A stretch of 16,955 nt of DNA from contig JAAEOI010000395.1 of the NCBI GenBank assembly GCA_024244665.1, positions 1-16,955 on the forward strand. Direction: 5' to 3'. The notes under the pieces were generated by a model, which ran no database searches, had not been told where the DNA came from, and saw nothing but the letters and a program-made list of their open reading frames with translations. The stretch comes from Bacteroidota bacterium (GTDB lineage: Bacteria; Bacteroidota; Bacteroidia; Bacteroidales; GCA-2748055). A program made the translations under genes and the position numbers. The number at the start of each line of letters is the position of its first letter. Position 1 is the stretch's first letter. Of this stretch, positions 1 to 7,925 are shown piece after piece.

Positions 1-552
1 GCTGCCTGGTGGTTTAGAATGCTCGCTGTTGTTTTTGTCGTGGCCCTGTTTATAACTGGCAATGAGCTGCGTGTCAAGAGCCTCAGACAGCGCAGCCGGA
101 CGCTTGAACAACAGGTGGCTGAACGAACCAGTGAGTTGCAGCATGCCAGAGAACAAGCCGAAATCGCCAATCGGGCAAAGAGCGAGTTTTTAGCAAACAT
201 GAGCCATGAAATCCGGACGCCACTCAATGCTGTTTTGGGTTTTTCAGAAGTATTATTTCTCAATGAAGAGGATGCTGAGAAAAAAGGTTACCTGCAATCA
301 ATTCAATCCAGCGGAAAATCACTCTTAAGTCTTATAAATGATGTTCTTGATCTTTCCAAGATAGAAGCCGGTAAATTAGAACTAACTTATTCAGCTGTTT
401 CCATACAAAACCTGTTCCAGGAAATGAGCGCAATCTTCAGACACAGAATAATCGACAAGGGAATATATTTGAAAGTACAGGTGAATTCCAACCTGCCAAA
501 ATCCCTGCTACTTGATGAAACAAGATTACGCCAGATAATTATTACTCCTTAA
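1..552 (+). pseudogene. Sensor histidine kinase fragment (open at 5' window edge, truncated at 3' end)
   Basis: The frame is open from base 1. A Trp-rich stretch (AAWWFR) and a hydrophobic membrane segment (bases 19-60) look like the end of the sensor half of a Y_Y_Y/two-component-propeller or hybrid sensor kinase. A coiled coil follows ([13 protein letters not shown]), then the HisKA dimerisation/phosphoacceptor domain with an intact H-box [10 protein letters not shown], whose His codon is at 205-207. The protein continues to DETRLRQII, which in relatives leads straight into the N-box (NLxxNAIKFT) of the HATPase domain. Here two to three unrelated residues and TAA follow, and no ATPase sequence is visible in any downstream frame. 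Without the ATP-binding domain it cannot autophosphorylate, so I call it a 3'-truncated remnant. Alternatives are a split gene whose other half lies elsewhere, or an assembly join. The next gene starts 15 nt later on the same strand. Confidence 0.75.
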
Positions 553-567
553 AAACATTCCCAGGCT

Positions 568-3564
568 ATGAAAAAGCTGTTTTTTGTTATTGCCCTTGTT
601 CTCTTAGGTCATTCGGTTTCAGGCCAGGAAATGAAGCAAAATCAACCTGTCGATTATGTGGATCCTTTGATGGGCACCACTTTTGCACGGTGGATGCTTT
701 TCCCGGGTGTGAGCACTCCCTTCGGGATGGTAAAGCTGAGCCCGGATAATCAGCGCAAGGGCTGGAAAGCCGGATATGAATATAAAATTGACAATATCTC
801 AGGATTCAGCCACCTGCACTCCTGGACCATGGGCGGGCTTCTGACCATGCCTGCAGTGGGAGAGTTGAAGATCAATCCGGGACTGGAATATGAGCCGGAC
901 CAGGGTTACCGCTCCAGGTTCAGTCATGAACGAGAGACCGCACAGCCGGGATATTACTCGGTATTCCTGGACGATTATGGGATAGAGGCCGAATTAACTT
1001 CCACCACACGTGCGGGCTTTCAGCGCTACACCTTTCCAAAATCGGAAGATGCCAGGATACTGGTGGACCTTCAAATCCCCACCGAATACGGTTTTGAGAT
1101 TTTTGAGGCCAGGATATCCAGGGTAAGTGACAGGGAAATCGAGGGCTTTACTCGTCAGCAAAGCCAGCGGGGTGGGCATTTCAATGAATTCAAGCTCCAT
1201 TTTGTCATGCGTTTCAGCACAGCTTTTGATTCTTTTAACGGGTGGGTGAGAGAGGAGATATTCAGGGATACCTCTGAGATCGTTGTGCTATTTGGTGACC
1301 ATGACATCGGGGCTTTCCTGGAATTTGACACTGAAGAGGGGGAAGAGATCCTGGTTCAGTCAGGAATCTCCCTGGTCAGTATTGAACAGGCCAGGCTTAA
1401 CCTGGAAGCGGAAATGGATCCATACGCATGGGATTTTAATGCCGTTCATGAAGCAGGCAGGAAAGAGTGGAATGAACTCCTGGGCAGCATTGAAGTGGAA
1501 GGGGGGAGCGAGAGGGACCTGAAGAAGTTCTATACCAACATGTACCGCTCCTATGCAAGCCGGACCATCTGGAGCGATGTGAACGGAAAGTATGTCGACA
1601 TGTATGAAAAGGTACAGCAGCTGGAAGATCCAGCTTCCCCGGTCTATGGGTGCGACGCTTTCTGGAACACCTTCTGGAACCTGAACCAGCTGTGGACACT
1701 GTCCCAGCCCCATATTGCCAACAAATGGGTAAGATCCCTGCTGGAGATCTATGATAAGGGAGGCTGGCTGCCCAAGGGACCAACCGGGATCGAGTATTCC
1801 AGCATCATGGTTGCGTCACATGAAATCCCCCTGATCGTCAGTGCCTACCAGAAAGGGATCCGCAACTATGATGTTCAAAAGGCGTATGAGGCGATCAGGC
1901 ATTGTCAGCTTACCCCTGGTATCCTACATGAGGGGGGAGGTCGGGTTGGCAACAGGAACCTGGCTTCATACATGGAGCTGGGATTCGTTCCCACCGAAAA
2001 GGGTCCTGTATCCAGCACCCTTGAATATGCCTATGATGACTGGGCAGTAGGACAGATGGCTAAAGCTTTAGGGAACGAATCGGACTATAAGACCTTTACA
2101 AAACGGTCGTTCAACTATCAAAATGTATTCTATCCCGAAAAGGGCTACGTGTGGATGAAAAAAAGCGATGGGAGCTGGGAGGAAGATTTCACTCCCTACG
2201 GGCACTCGGTGTTCTTTGGCCCGGGCTTTGTCGAGGGTAACGCCTGGCAGTATACCTACTTTGTACCCCACGACCTGGCCGGGCTGATTGAGCTTCTGGG
2301 CAAGGATGAATTCAATGTACGCCTGGAGAAGGGTTTTGAGAAGTCCCTTCCACACAGGTTTAACTCGGAACACCTGCATGAAAACGGTTTAATCGGAGTG
2401 GGCATTCTGCCCATCAACCATGGGAACCAGCCCAATATGCAGGCTGCCTACCTTTTCAATTATTCAGGCAAACCCTGGCTTACCCAGAAGTGGACACGGG
2501 AGATTATGGATGGTTTCTATGGTGACGATATTCATGCCTGGCCCGGTGATGAGGACCAGGGACAGATGGGAGCCTGGTATGTGATGAGTGCCATGGGACT
2601 ATTTGAAATGGACGGAGGGGCTTCAGTAAAACCTTTCTACGAGATCGGCAGCCCTATCTTTTCCAGGATCACAATTCACCTGGATGAGGAGTATTACCCG
2701 GGAGGTACATTTGTCATTGAGGCAAAGAATGTTTCAGGGGGAAACAGATACATTCAGTCTGCAAAACTTGACGGGAAAAAGCTGACGAGGCCCTGGTTCT
2801 ATCATTCCGAACTGGTCGACGGCGGAAGCCTGGTGCTGGAGATGGGGCCTGAACCCAACGTGAACTGGGGAAGCGCTCCGGAGGATGCTCCGCCTTCCCT
2901 GAGCAGAAGCCTGAGCCAGGAAGAGATCCAAAAGATCAAAAGCTACGATAAGTTCAAGGAAGATATGGAGCTATGGAATATGGGTATGAGGGCCTACTAT
3001 TATCACAAGAAAGAGCATTTTGAAAGCCTTCCCGATACGGAGAATGAAATTATATTTCTTGGTAACAGCATCACGGACAATTGTGAATGGTCGGAACTGT
3101 TCGGGAATCCCTCGATAAAGAACCGGGGCATTGGAGGGGATGATACGGACGGAGTACTTGAACGGCTGGATGAAGTGACTTCATCTCAACCATCTAAGAT
3201 CTTCATTTTGATCGGTACCAATGACCTTGCTTACGGGAAACCGGCTGCCCATGTCCTGGAGAATATTGAAGTAATGCTTGACCGGATCGGGTCAACGTCG
3301 CCCGGGACCAGGGTGTATATACAAAGCATCCTGCCGGTGGATGATGCGGTGCATTACACAAGAAAGAACACTGATATCATGCAGATCAACTCGGAATTGA
3401 AGAGCCTGGCCGGCAGCAGGGGCTGTGTCTTCATTGATCTTCATTCAGAATTTTTAAACGAGGATGGCATACTTGATAAGAAGTACAGCATAGACGGACT
3501 TCATCTGAACGGGAAAGGATACCTCCACTGGAGAGATCTGATTATACATCATATCAATGAATAG
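568..3564 (+). CDS. Secreted GH92 alpha-mannosidase with C-terminal SGNH/GDSL esterase domain
   Basis: The 998-residue product should be exported: residues 1-19 form a Sec signal peptide (Lys-Lys, hydrophobic core, likely cut at VSG|QE). Residues about 26-775 form a full-length GH92 exo-alpha-mannosidase: N-terminal beta-sandwich (VDYVDPLMGT, PFGMVKLSPD) and (alpha/alpha)6 catalytic part (GCDAFWNTFWNLNQLW). VEGNAWQYTYFVPHD contains E556, the position of the general acid in GH92; GDEDQGQMGAW contains D661 and D663, where the family places its base. GH92 enzymes are Ca-dependent inverting mannosidases that trim N-glycans and mannans. Residues about 826-998 add a complete SGNH hydrolase: block I LGNSIT (S834), block II RGIGGD, block III GTND (N885), block V DGLH (D976, H979). 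This domain is absent from the paralog at 9034. The gene is cotranscribed with the GH20 gene, which overlaps it by 8 nt. Linkage specificity and the acyl substrate cannot be read from sequence. Confidence 0.93.
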   Translation: MKKLFFVIALVLLGHSVSGQEMKQNQPVDYVDPLMGTTFARWMLFPGVSTPFGMVKLSPDNQRKGWKAGYEYKIDNISGFSHLHSWTMGGLLTMPAVGELKINPGLEYEPDQGYRSRFSHERETAQPGYYSVFLDDYGIEAELTSTTRAGFQRYTFPKSEDARILVDLQIPTEYGFEIFEARISRVSDREIEGFTRQQSQRGGHFNEFKLHFVMRFSTAFDSFNGWVREEIFRDTSEIVVLFGDHDIGAFLEFDTEEGEEILVQSGISLVSIEQARLNLEAEMDPYAWDFNAVHEAGRKEWNELLGSIEVEGGSERDLKKFYTNMYRSYASRTIWSDVNGKYVDMYEKVQQLEDPASPVYGCDAFWNTFWNLNQLWTLSQPHIANKWVRSLLEIYDKGGWLPKGPTGIEYSSIMVASHEIPLIVSAYQKGIRNYDVQKAYEAIRHCQLTPGILHEGGGRVGNRNLASYMELGFVPTEKGPVSSTLEYAYDDWAVGQMAKALGNESDYKTFTKRSFNYQNVFYPEKGYVWMKKSDGSWEEDFTPYGHSVFFGPGFVEGNAWQYTYFVPHDLAGLIELLGKDEFNVRLEKGFEKSLPHRFNSEHLHENGLIGVGILPINHGNQPNMQAAYLFNYSGKPWLTQKWTREIMDGFYGDDIHAWPGDEDQGQMGAWYVMSAMGLFEMDGGASVKPFYEIGSPIFSRITIHLDEEYYPGGTFVIEAKNVSGGNRYIQSAKLDGKKLTRPWFYHSELVDGGSLVLEMGPEPNVNWGSAPEDAPPSLSRSLSQEEIQKIKSYDKFKEDMELWNMGMRAYYYHKKEHFESLPDTENEIIFLGNSITDNCEWSELFGNPSIKNRGIGGDDTDGVLERLDEVTSSQPSKIFILIGTNDLAYGKPAAHVLENIEVMLDRIGSTSPGTRVYIQSILPVDDAVHYTRKNTDIMQINSELKSLAGSRGCVFIDLHSEFLNEDGILDKKYSIDGLHLNGKGYLHWRDLIIHHINE

Positions 3565-5509
3565 AATACCGGAGAAACTGCTGCTGATCTTTTTCTTTAT
3601 GCTGCTCTTTTGCAGCACCTATGCAAGAGTATTACCCTTTGTGAAACATTATGAGACAGGGGATACTGTGTTCCGCACGGAGGGTTTTTCAATCCTGGAT
3701 TTTGCCCCCGGACTGAAGCATGAAGCCGGGTACCTGGAGAAGGCTCTGGAAGAGAGGAAATTCAGTATTCATCCAGGAGGATTGGCTGTCAGGCTGGAGC
3801 TGTCAGACCCGGGATTGCCGGAGATTCATTCTGATTATCATGAAAGTATTAAAAGTCAGGGATATCATTTACAGGTGTCAGGGGAGGAAATCCTTATTCA
3901 GTCTCTAACTCCCCGGGGAATATTTTATGCCATCAGGACTTTGCTGCAACTGATCGGGCCCAAGGGGGAACTCCCGGAAGTGAATATTCTGGACTGGCCC
4001 GATTTCTCCATGCGGATGATCATGACCGATCCTGCCAGGCAGAATGAGAATTTCAGCTATTATAAAAGGATGATCCGTTTTTGCGGGGAGAACAAGATCA
4101 ATTATATCCAGGTTCACCTTACCGATCACCAGACTTCCACCCTCTATCACAAAGATTACTCTGAGCTAATGCACAGGCATGCATGGACAGAAGGGGATAT
4201 ATCCGACCTGGTCGCCTATGCTGAAAAATATCATGTAACGCTGTTGCCTGAGATCGAATCCTTCGGACATTCCAGGATGTTCATCAGGCTAAGGGATGCA
4301 ACTGACTATCTGCACCAGACAGAGATGATGGAGACTGTGGGCTGGACCATTATCGATATTCCCGGATATACAAGTGTTTTATGCCCGGCCAGTGATCAGG
4401 CCCTTCATTATCTCGGTGAGATGTATCAAAAGGCTGTTCCGTTTGGAAGTGAAAGCATCCATATCGGGTTTGACGAGGTGGATATGTCTAACTGCCCTCG
4501 GTGCAATGAGAAATTCGGGAATCCCTCTCAGACTCAGTTATTTCAGCATCACCTGTTGCAATGCCTGGATATAGCCGGCGATCACTATTCCAGTGTGGGT
4601 ATTTGGGGAGATATGCTTGTAAAGAATCCCGCTATACTTGCAGAGCTACCCAGGGATAAGATCATGGTCTATGACTGGAATTATAATCCTGAGGTGGATC
4701 CGGCTTCCGTGAAACTATTCAGGGATGAGGGATTTGAGGTCATTGCCTGTCCCTCTCTGATGTGCTGGCCCTATATTTTATTGCCATCGGAAAATAATTA
4801 CCGGAATATCCGCAGTTTTATGGATCTGGCAAGGGAGTATGACCTGGCCGGAGTCAATACAACAATCTGGTTACCACAACGCTACGTGTCCGATGGTCTG
4901 TGGCCGGGAATCTCCTATGCTGCAAGCCAGAGCTGGGGAGGAAGCCGGTGGGATGAAGCCATTTTTCATAAAAGATTTTTCCAGAACTTTTTTGGTTCTG
5001 AGGAGGGTGTGATCTACAGAGATGTATGGGATAGGCTGATCAGGAACATCCCTGCCCAGGACCTTTTTTCTGCCGGCAGCTGGAACGATAAGGAGGGGCT
5101 TGCAGAGGCTGTGGATATTGTTCAAAAAAGAGGGGTGGATCTGGGCTTGAAAAGGGATGAGATGAAAAGGATTGCAGAGGATCTTTCAAGCCTGGGCCCC
5201 AGGGTAACTCGGCACAGGACTGAATGGCATGCTCTTGAAACTGTTGCTGCTATCCAGGATTACCTGCTGGAACATCTTTTGTCCGCAACAAGGGTCAAAA
5301 AGGGTGATCAATGGAACCTGGAGCTGATCAGGGAGCTGGATTTAAGGTGCATTGAACTCATGTCTGAAATTGAGAGGGACTGGGACAGGAATCGCTATCC
5401 TGATGATGTGAATAAGAAGGGGATATACCAGGAAGGAGAACACCTCCTGCATATGTTCAGGATCATGCACCAGTTTCATACTGAAATCCTGCAGGAGTCC
5501 TCAATCTGA
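3557..5509 (+). CDS. Secreted GH20 (hexosaminidase D-like) beta-N-acetylhexosaminidase
   Basis: The 650-residue protein has a signal peptide (residues 1-23, likely cut after TYA). Residues about 40-135 resemble the GH20 accessory domain (RGIFYAIRTLLQLI). A TIM-barrel catalytic region follows: WPDFSMRMIMTDPAR at the barrel start, INYIQVHLTDHQ, LLPEIESFGHS, then the catalytic motif HIGFDEV, with D306 and E307 as the Asp-Glu pair of substrate-assisted GH20 catalysis. Classical GH20s have GGDE; GFDE with a following Cys-x-x-Cys (NCPRC) is closer to the HexD-type branch, which in animals prefers GalNAc. Trp-rich segments (GIWGDM, YDWNY) line the late barrel. Residues about 510-650 are helical with no domain I recognise. 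The start ATG overlaps the stop of the GH92-SGNH gene (ATGAATAG), implying translational coupling and joint action on one glycan. The family call is good; the sugar specificity is inference. Confidence 0.85.
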   Translation: MNRIPEKLLLIFFFMLLFCSTYARVLPFVKHYETGDTVFRTEGFSILDFAPGLKHEAGYLEKALEERKFSIHPGGLAVRLELSDPGLPEIHSDYHESIKSQGYHLQVSGEEILIQSLTPRGIFYAIRTLLQLIGPKGELPEVNILDWPDFSMRMIMTDPARQNENFSYYKRMIRFCGENKINYIQVHLTDHQTSTLYHKDYSELMHRHAWTEGDISDLVAYAEKYHVTLLPEIESFGHSRMFIRLRDATDYLHQTEMMETVGWTIIDIPGYTSVLCPASDQALHYLGEMYQKAVPFGSESIHIGFDEVDMSNCPRCNEKFGNPSQTQLFQHHLLQCLDIAGDHYSSVGIWGDMLVKNPAILAELPRDKIMVYDWNYNPEVDPASVKLFRDEGFEVIACPSLMCWPYILLPSENNYRNIRSFMDLAREYDLAGVNTTIWLPQRYVSDGLWPGISYAASQSWGGSRWDEAIFHKRFFQNFFGSEEGVIYRDVWDRLIRNIPAQDLFSAGSWNDKEGLAEAVDIVQKRGVDLGLKRDEMKRIAEDLSSLGPRVTRHRTEWHALETVAAIQDYLLEHLLSATRVKKGDQWNLELIRELDLRCIELMSEIERDWDRNRYPDDVNKKGIYQEGEHLLHMFRIMHQFHTEILQESSI

Positions 5510-5622
5510 TCTCTTCACCGAGCTGTTCACTATTTTCTCAAACTCTTAAAATACGTCAAATATAAGCTGGTCTTTCACTGTTTTCATTGGCATTGGTAGT
5601 TATTAATGTAAACCAACTATGT

Positions 5623-5633
5623 TGTATATTTAT
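5623..5633 (+). promoter_or_regulatory. Possible Bacteroidetes-type -7 region for the TPR lipoprotein gene
   Basis: TGTATATTTAT includes TATATTTA, one mismatch from TAnnTTTG, 44 nt upstream of the ATG at 5677. The 167-nt gap after the GH20 gene is the AT-rich kind of spacer that would hold a promoter here. A loose inverted repeat, TTGGT (5593-5597) and ACCAA (5612-5616), lies just upstream. I see no convincing -33 TTTG and no clear terminator hairpin for the preceding operon. Confidence 0.3.
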
Positions 5634-5670
5634 GAGATAAGTGCGTTTCCCAAGGTGAAATTAAGTAATC

Positions 5671-5683
5671 TATACAATGTATA
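5671..5683. repeat. 13-nt palindrome TATACAATGTATA across the TPR gene start codon
   Basis: TATACA and TGTATA are perfect reverse complements around one central base, and the ATG of the TPR lipoprotein gene (5677-5679) lies inside. It could be an operator or a weak hairpin masking initiation. In AT-rich DNA a palindrome of this size can also occur by chance. Confidence 0.3.
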
Positions 5684-6681
5684 ATACTGCTTTGTTTTTT
5701 TTACTCCTCTTCCTTTCTTTTTCCTGCCTGAAACTGGAAAAAAAGGGACTGAATGAGGAAACTATGGCTTCCATGGGAGGCAAGATCAAACAGGCATATG
5801 TTGAAGCTGCTGAGGAGCTGGGATCACAACTTTCATCTGATTCCACAAATGTGGAAGCGCTGATCGGCCTGGCTGATACAAAAATTATCCTCTACATTTT
5901 CGGATTCTCATCCCGCCAGGAAACAATTCCGGATGCCACTGAAGCATACATCCGGGCCAGAGAGTTGGATAGTATCAGTTCCGGGATTAAGCTTCTTGAA
6001 GGTATGCTGAGCCTGCTGGACTGGAGATGGAAGGATGCTGAAGATGCTTTACGGACTGCCATATCTATTGATCCTCAAAACCTTAATGCAAGACACTGGT
6101 ACTCTTTGTACCTGTCAGCCATGGGCCATTTTGACCAGGCCATGGCCCAATCAGATACCATAGCCACCAAGGACCCGGAAGGCAATTACCTGATCGGGCG
6201 GGGATCGCTATTGTACTTTGCCCGCAGGAATGAGGAGATGAAAGATCTGATGATCAAGGTAGTATCCATGGATACCTCGGTGGCATGGGGCTATGACTGG
6301 CTGGGTATGGCCTACATTGAGCTGGAGGAATATGAGAATTCAGTCAGCACATATTACAAGGCATTTGAGTTGTCAGACGGTACGGTTGAAGTGGGAGGCG
6401 GCTTAGGCCATGCCCTTGGATTGGCCGGGGAGTACGCCACAGCAAAACAGATGGCCGATTATTATTCATTGAAATCGGGCGATCATTATCTGCCTCCTGT
6501 CCAGAGGGCCTTCATTCACATCGGGATTGGTGAATATGATGAAGCAATCCGCTTGCTGGAACAGGCATATGAGGAACACTCATGGTTCCTTGCTTTTATC
6601 CAGGCGGAACCCTGGTATGATCCAATACGGAATGATGAGCGCTTTGACCGGATCATTAATAAAATGAAATTCCCGGGTTAA
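5677..6681 (+). CDS. TPR-repeat lipoprotein of unknown role
   Basis: The 334-residue product begins with a short hydrophobic signal ending in FSC (Cys17), a relaxed lipobox typical of this phylum, so it is probably a periplasm-facing lipoprotein. The rest is helical and consists of tetratricopeptide repeats. The clearest lie at about residues 102-135 (WRWKDAEDALRTAISIDPQN), 136-168 and 205-235 (AYIELEEYENSVSTYYKAFEL), with another at 278-300 (GEYDEAIRLLEQAYEE). The C-terminus (WFLAFIQAEPWYDPIRNDER) matches the ending common in TPR halves of CadC/adenylate-cyclase-like regulators, but no winged helix or cyclase domain is present. TPRs bind proteins or peptides, so a scaffold or sensor role is possible. 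The gene is separated from both neighbours by AT-rich gaps of 167 and 77 nt and may be its own transcription unit. I cannot assign a function beyond the fold. Confidence 0.8.
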   Translation: MYNTALFFLLLFLSFSCLKLEKKGLNEETMASMGGKIKQAYVEAAEELGSQLSSDSTNVEALIGLADTKIILYIFGFSSRQETIPDATEAYIRARELDSISSGIKLLEGMLSLLDWRWKDAEDALRTAISIDPQNLNARHWYSLYLSAMGHFDQAMAQSDTIATKDPEGNYLIGRGSLLYFARRNEEMKDLMIKVVSMDTSVAWGYDWLGMAYIELEEYENSVSTYYKAFELSDGTVEVGGGLGHALGLAGEYATAKQMADYYSLKSGDHYLPPVQRAFIHIGIGEYDEAIRLLEQAYEEHSWFLAFIQAEPWYDPIRNDERFDRIINKMKFPG

Positions 6682-6718
6682 TTTCATATTCTCTGAATGA
6701 AAAGGTAACTTAGTTCCG

Positions 6719-6730
6719 TGGACATGTCCA
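6719..6730. promoter_or_regulatory. Perfect palindrome TGGACATGTCCA upstream of the transporter operon
   Basis: A 12-nt perfect dyad sits 28 nt before the ATG of the permease gene in a 77-nt intergenic gap. It directly abuts TACATATG (6731-6738), a one-mismatch fit to the TAnnTTTG -7 box. It would therefore occupy the promoter spacer, a classic repressor site. Its sequence differs from the TTGT/ACAA-type dyads found near the GntR gene, so a second regulator may control this operon. Operator function is inferred from position and symmetry only. Confidence 0.45.
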
Positions 6731-6758
6731 TACATATGAACATGATAAAAAACTACCA

Positions 6759-7925
6759 ATGAAAAAACGAATCTCCCCGGGGATAATGATCCCGGTCTTT
6801 GCTACATTTTATGTAATGGGCTTTGTTGATCTTGTGGGCATGGCTACAGGGTACGTAAAAGTGGATTTCCAGCTGTCTGACAGCATGGCACAGTTGCTAC
6901 CCTCCATGGTATTCCTGTGGTTTGCGCTTCTTTCCATCCCCACTGGTTTATTCCAGGACAGGCGGGGAAAGAAGTTTACGGCAAACCTGGGTATGCTGCT
7001 GACAGCCCTGGGGCTGATGGTCCCTTTTATTCATTACTCGTACATGACTGCTATTCTCGGTTTTATGATTCTCGGGATCGGTAACTCCATACTGCAGGTT
7101 TCTGCCAATCCTTTGTTGCTTGATATATCTTCCGATGATTCGAAAGCAGCGAACCTGAGCCTGTCCCAGTTCATTAAAGCAGGTGCCGCCATGCTGGGCC
7201 CCATCATTGCAGCTGTCCTTGTAAAGTTCACAGGAAACTGGAGATTGATCTTCCCGGTCTATGCAGGGATCTCTATTCTGTCTGTACTCTGGCTCTATTC
7301 CCGGAAGATCGAAGAATCAAAACCTGAGAAGAAACCAGCCACCTTCAGGTCGGTCCTCTCCCTTTTCAAACAACCTTTCGTGGTGGTCATGGTGCTGTCC
7401 ACCTTCCTGATGGTGGGATTCGATGTGGGAATCAACTCAAATATCGCCAATTTTCTCATGACTAAGTTTTCCATCAGCCTGGAATCGGCCAGTTTCGGTA
7501 TCTCTTTCTATTTCGCTTCGCTGATGGCAGGACGTTTGGCCGGTGCAATCGTTCTCCGGAAGATCAATCCCGACCGTTTCCTCATATGGAGCGTGGTCAT
7601 TTCACTGGCGGGACTTGCGGGGATTATTCTTTCAGGTAACCTCCTGATGACACAGATTATGATCGTTGTTGCCGGACTTGGGTTTTCCAATACTTTCCCG
7701 ATTGTATTTGCGAAAATTGTGGAACGGATGCCGGAATATGCCAATGAACTCTCCAGCCTGATCATCCTTTCAGTGATCGGGGGTGCTGTGATCCCGCCTG
7801 TAATGGGTTTGGTGAGCGATAATGTTGGAGTGACTGCCAGTATGTTCGTGCTGGTGTTTTGTATGGTTTATGTTCTGTTTGCCTCGCTTTATGCAATACG
7901 TATCAATAAAACCAATCAAGGATGA
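6759..7925 (+). CDS. MFS sugar permease, FucP/FHS-like
   Basis: The 388-residue protein is hydrophobic throughout with about twelve membrane segments, the usual MFS size. The loop after helix 2 carries the MFS motif-A-like GLFQDRRGKK, with a basic counterpart in the second half. The segment GNSILQVSANPLL followed by AANLSLSQFIKAGAAMLGP resembles the fucose/glucose-galactose:H+ symporter branch (FucP/GGP; in that group ILETAANPY and LNLAQAFN-type motifs). It would sit in the inner membrane and import a monosaccharide by proton symport. It opens a compact operon. Its TGA overlaps the ROK kinase ATG (ATGA), and a secreted GH92 follows, so mannose is the likeliest cargo, though the sequence does not fix this. 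Start: ATG after ACTACCA, without a clear Shine-Dalgarno, as usual here. Confidence 0.85.
   Translation: MKKRISPGIMIPVFATFYVMGFVDLVGMATGYVKVDFQLSDSMAQLLPSMVFLWFALLSIPTGLFQDRRGKKFTANLGMLLTALGLMVPFIHYSYMTAILGFMILGIGNSILQVSANPLLLDISSDDSKAANLSLSQFIKAGAAMLGPIIAAVLVKFTGNWRLIFPVYAGISILSVLWLYSRKIEESKPEKKPATFRSVLSLFKQPFVVVMVLSTFLMVGFDVGINSNIANFLMTKFSISLESASFGISFYFASLMAGRLAGAIVLRKINPDRFLIWSVVISLAGLAGIILSGNLLMTQIMIVVAGLGFSNTFPIVFAKIVERMPEYANELSSLIILSVIGGAVIPPVMGLVSDNVGVTASMFVLVFCMVYVLFASLYAIRINKTNQG

Noticed and set aside
464..471. TATATTTG, a perfect -7-like match, as a promoter for the GH92-SGNH operon
   Set aside because: It lies inside kinase coding sequence, has no recognisable -33 partner, and would give a leader of about 90 nt. 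AT-rich coding DNA can produce it by chance, so I do not annotate it, although the operon still needs a promoter.
1360..1713. Open frames of over 100 codons on the minus strand inside the GH92 gene (also 10285-10920 and 15208-15963)
   Set aside because: They are antisense to well-supported genes. Their translations show no domain, signal or composition of a real protein, and the GH92 pair produces similar shadows at similar places.
5510..5676. Rho-independent terminator after the GH20 gene
   Set aside because: No GC-rich stem followed by a T run is visible. Only the weak TTGGT/ACCAA repeat is present, and it is too short and too widely spaced.
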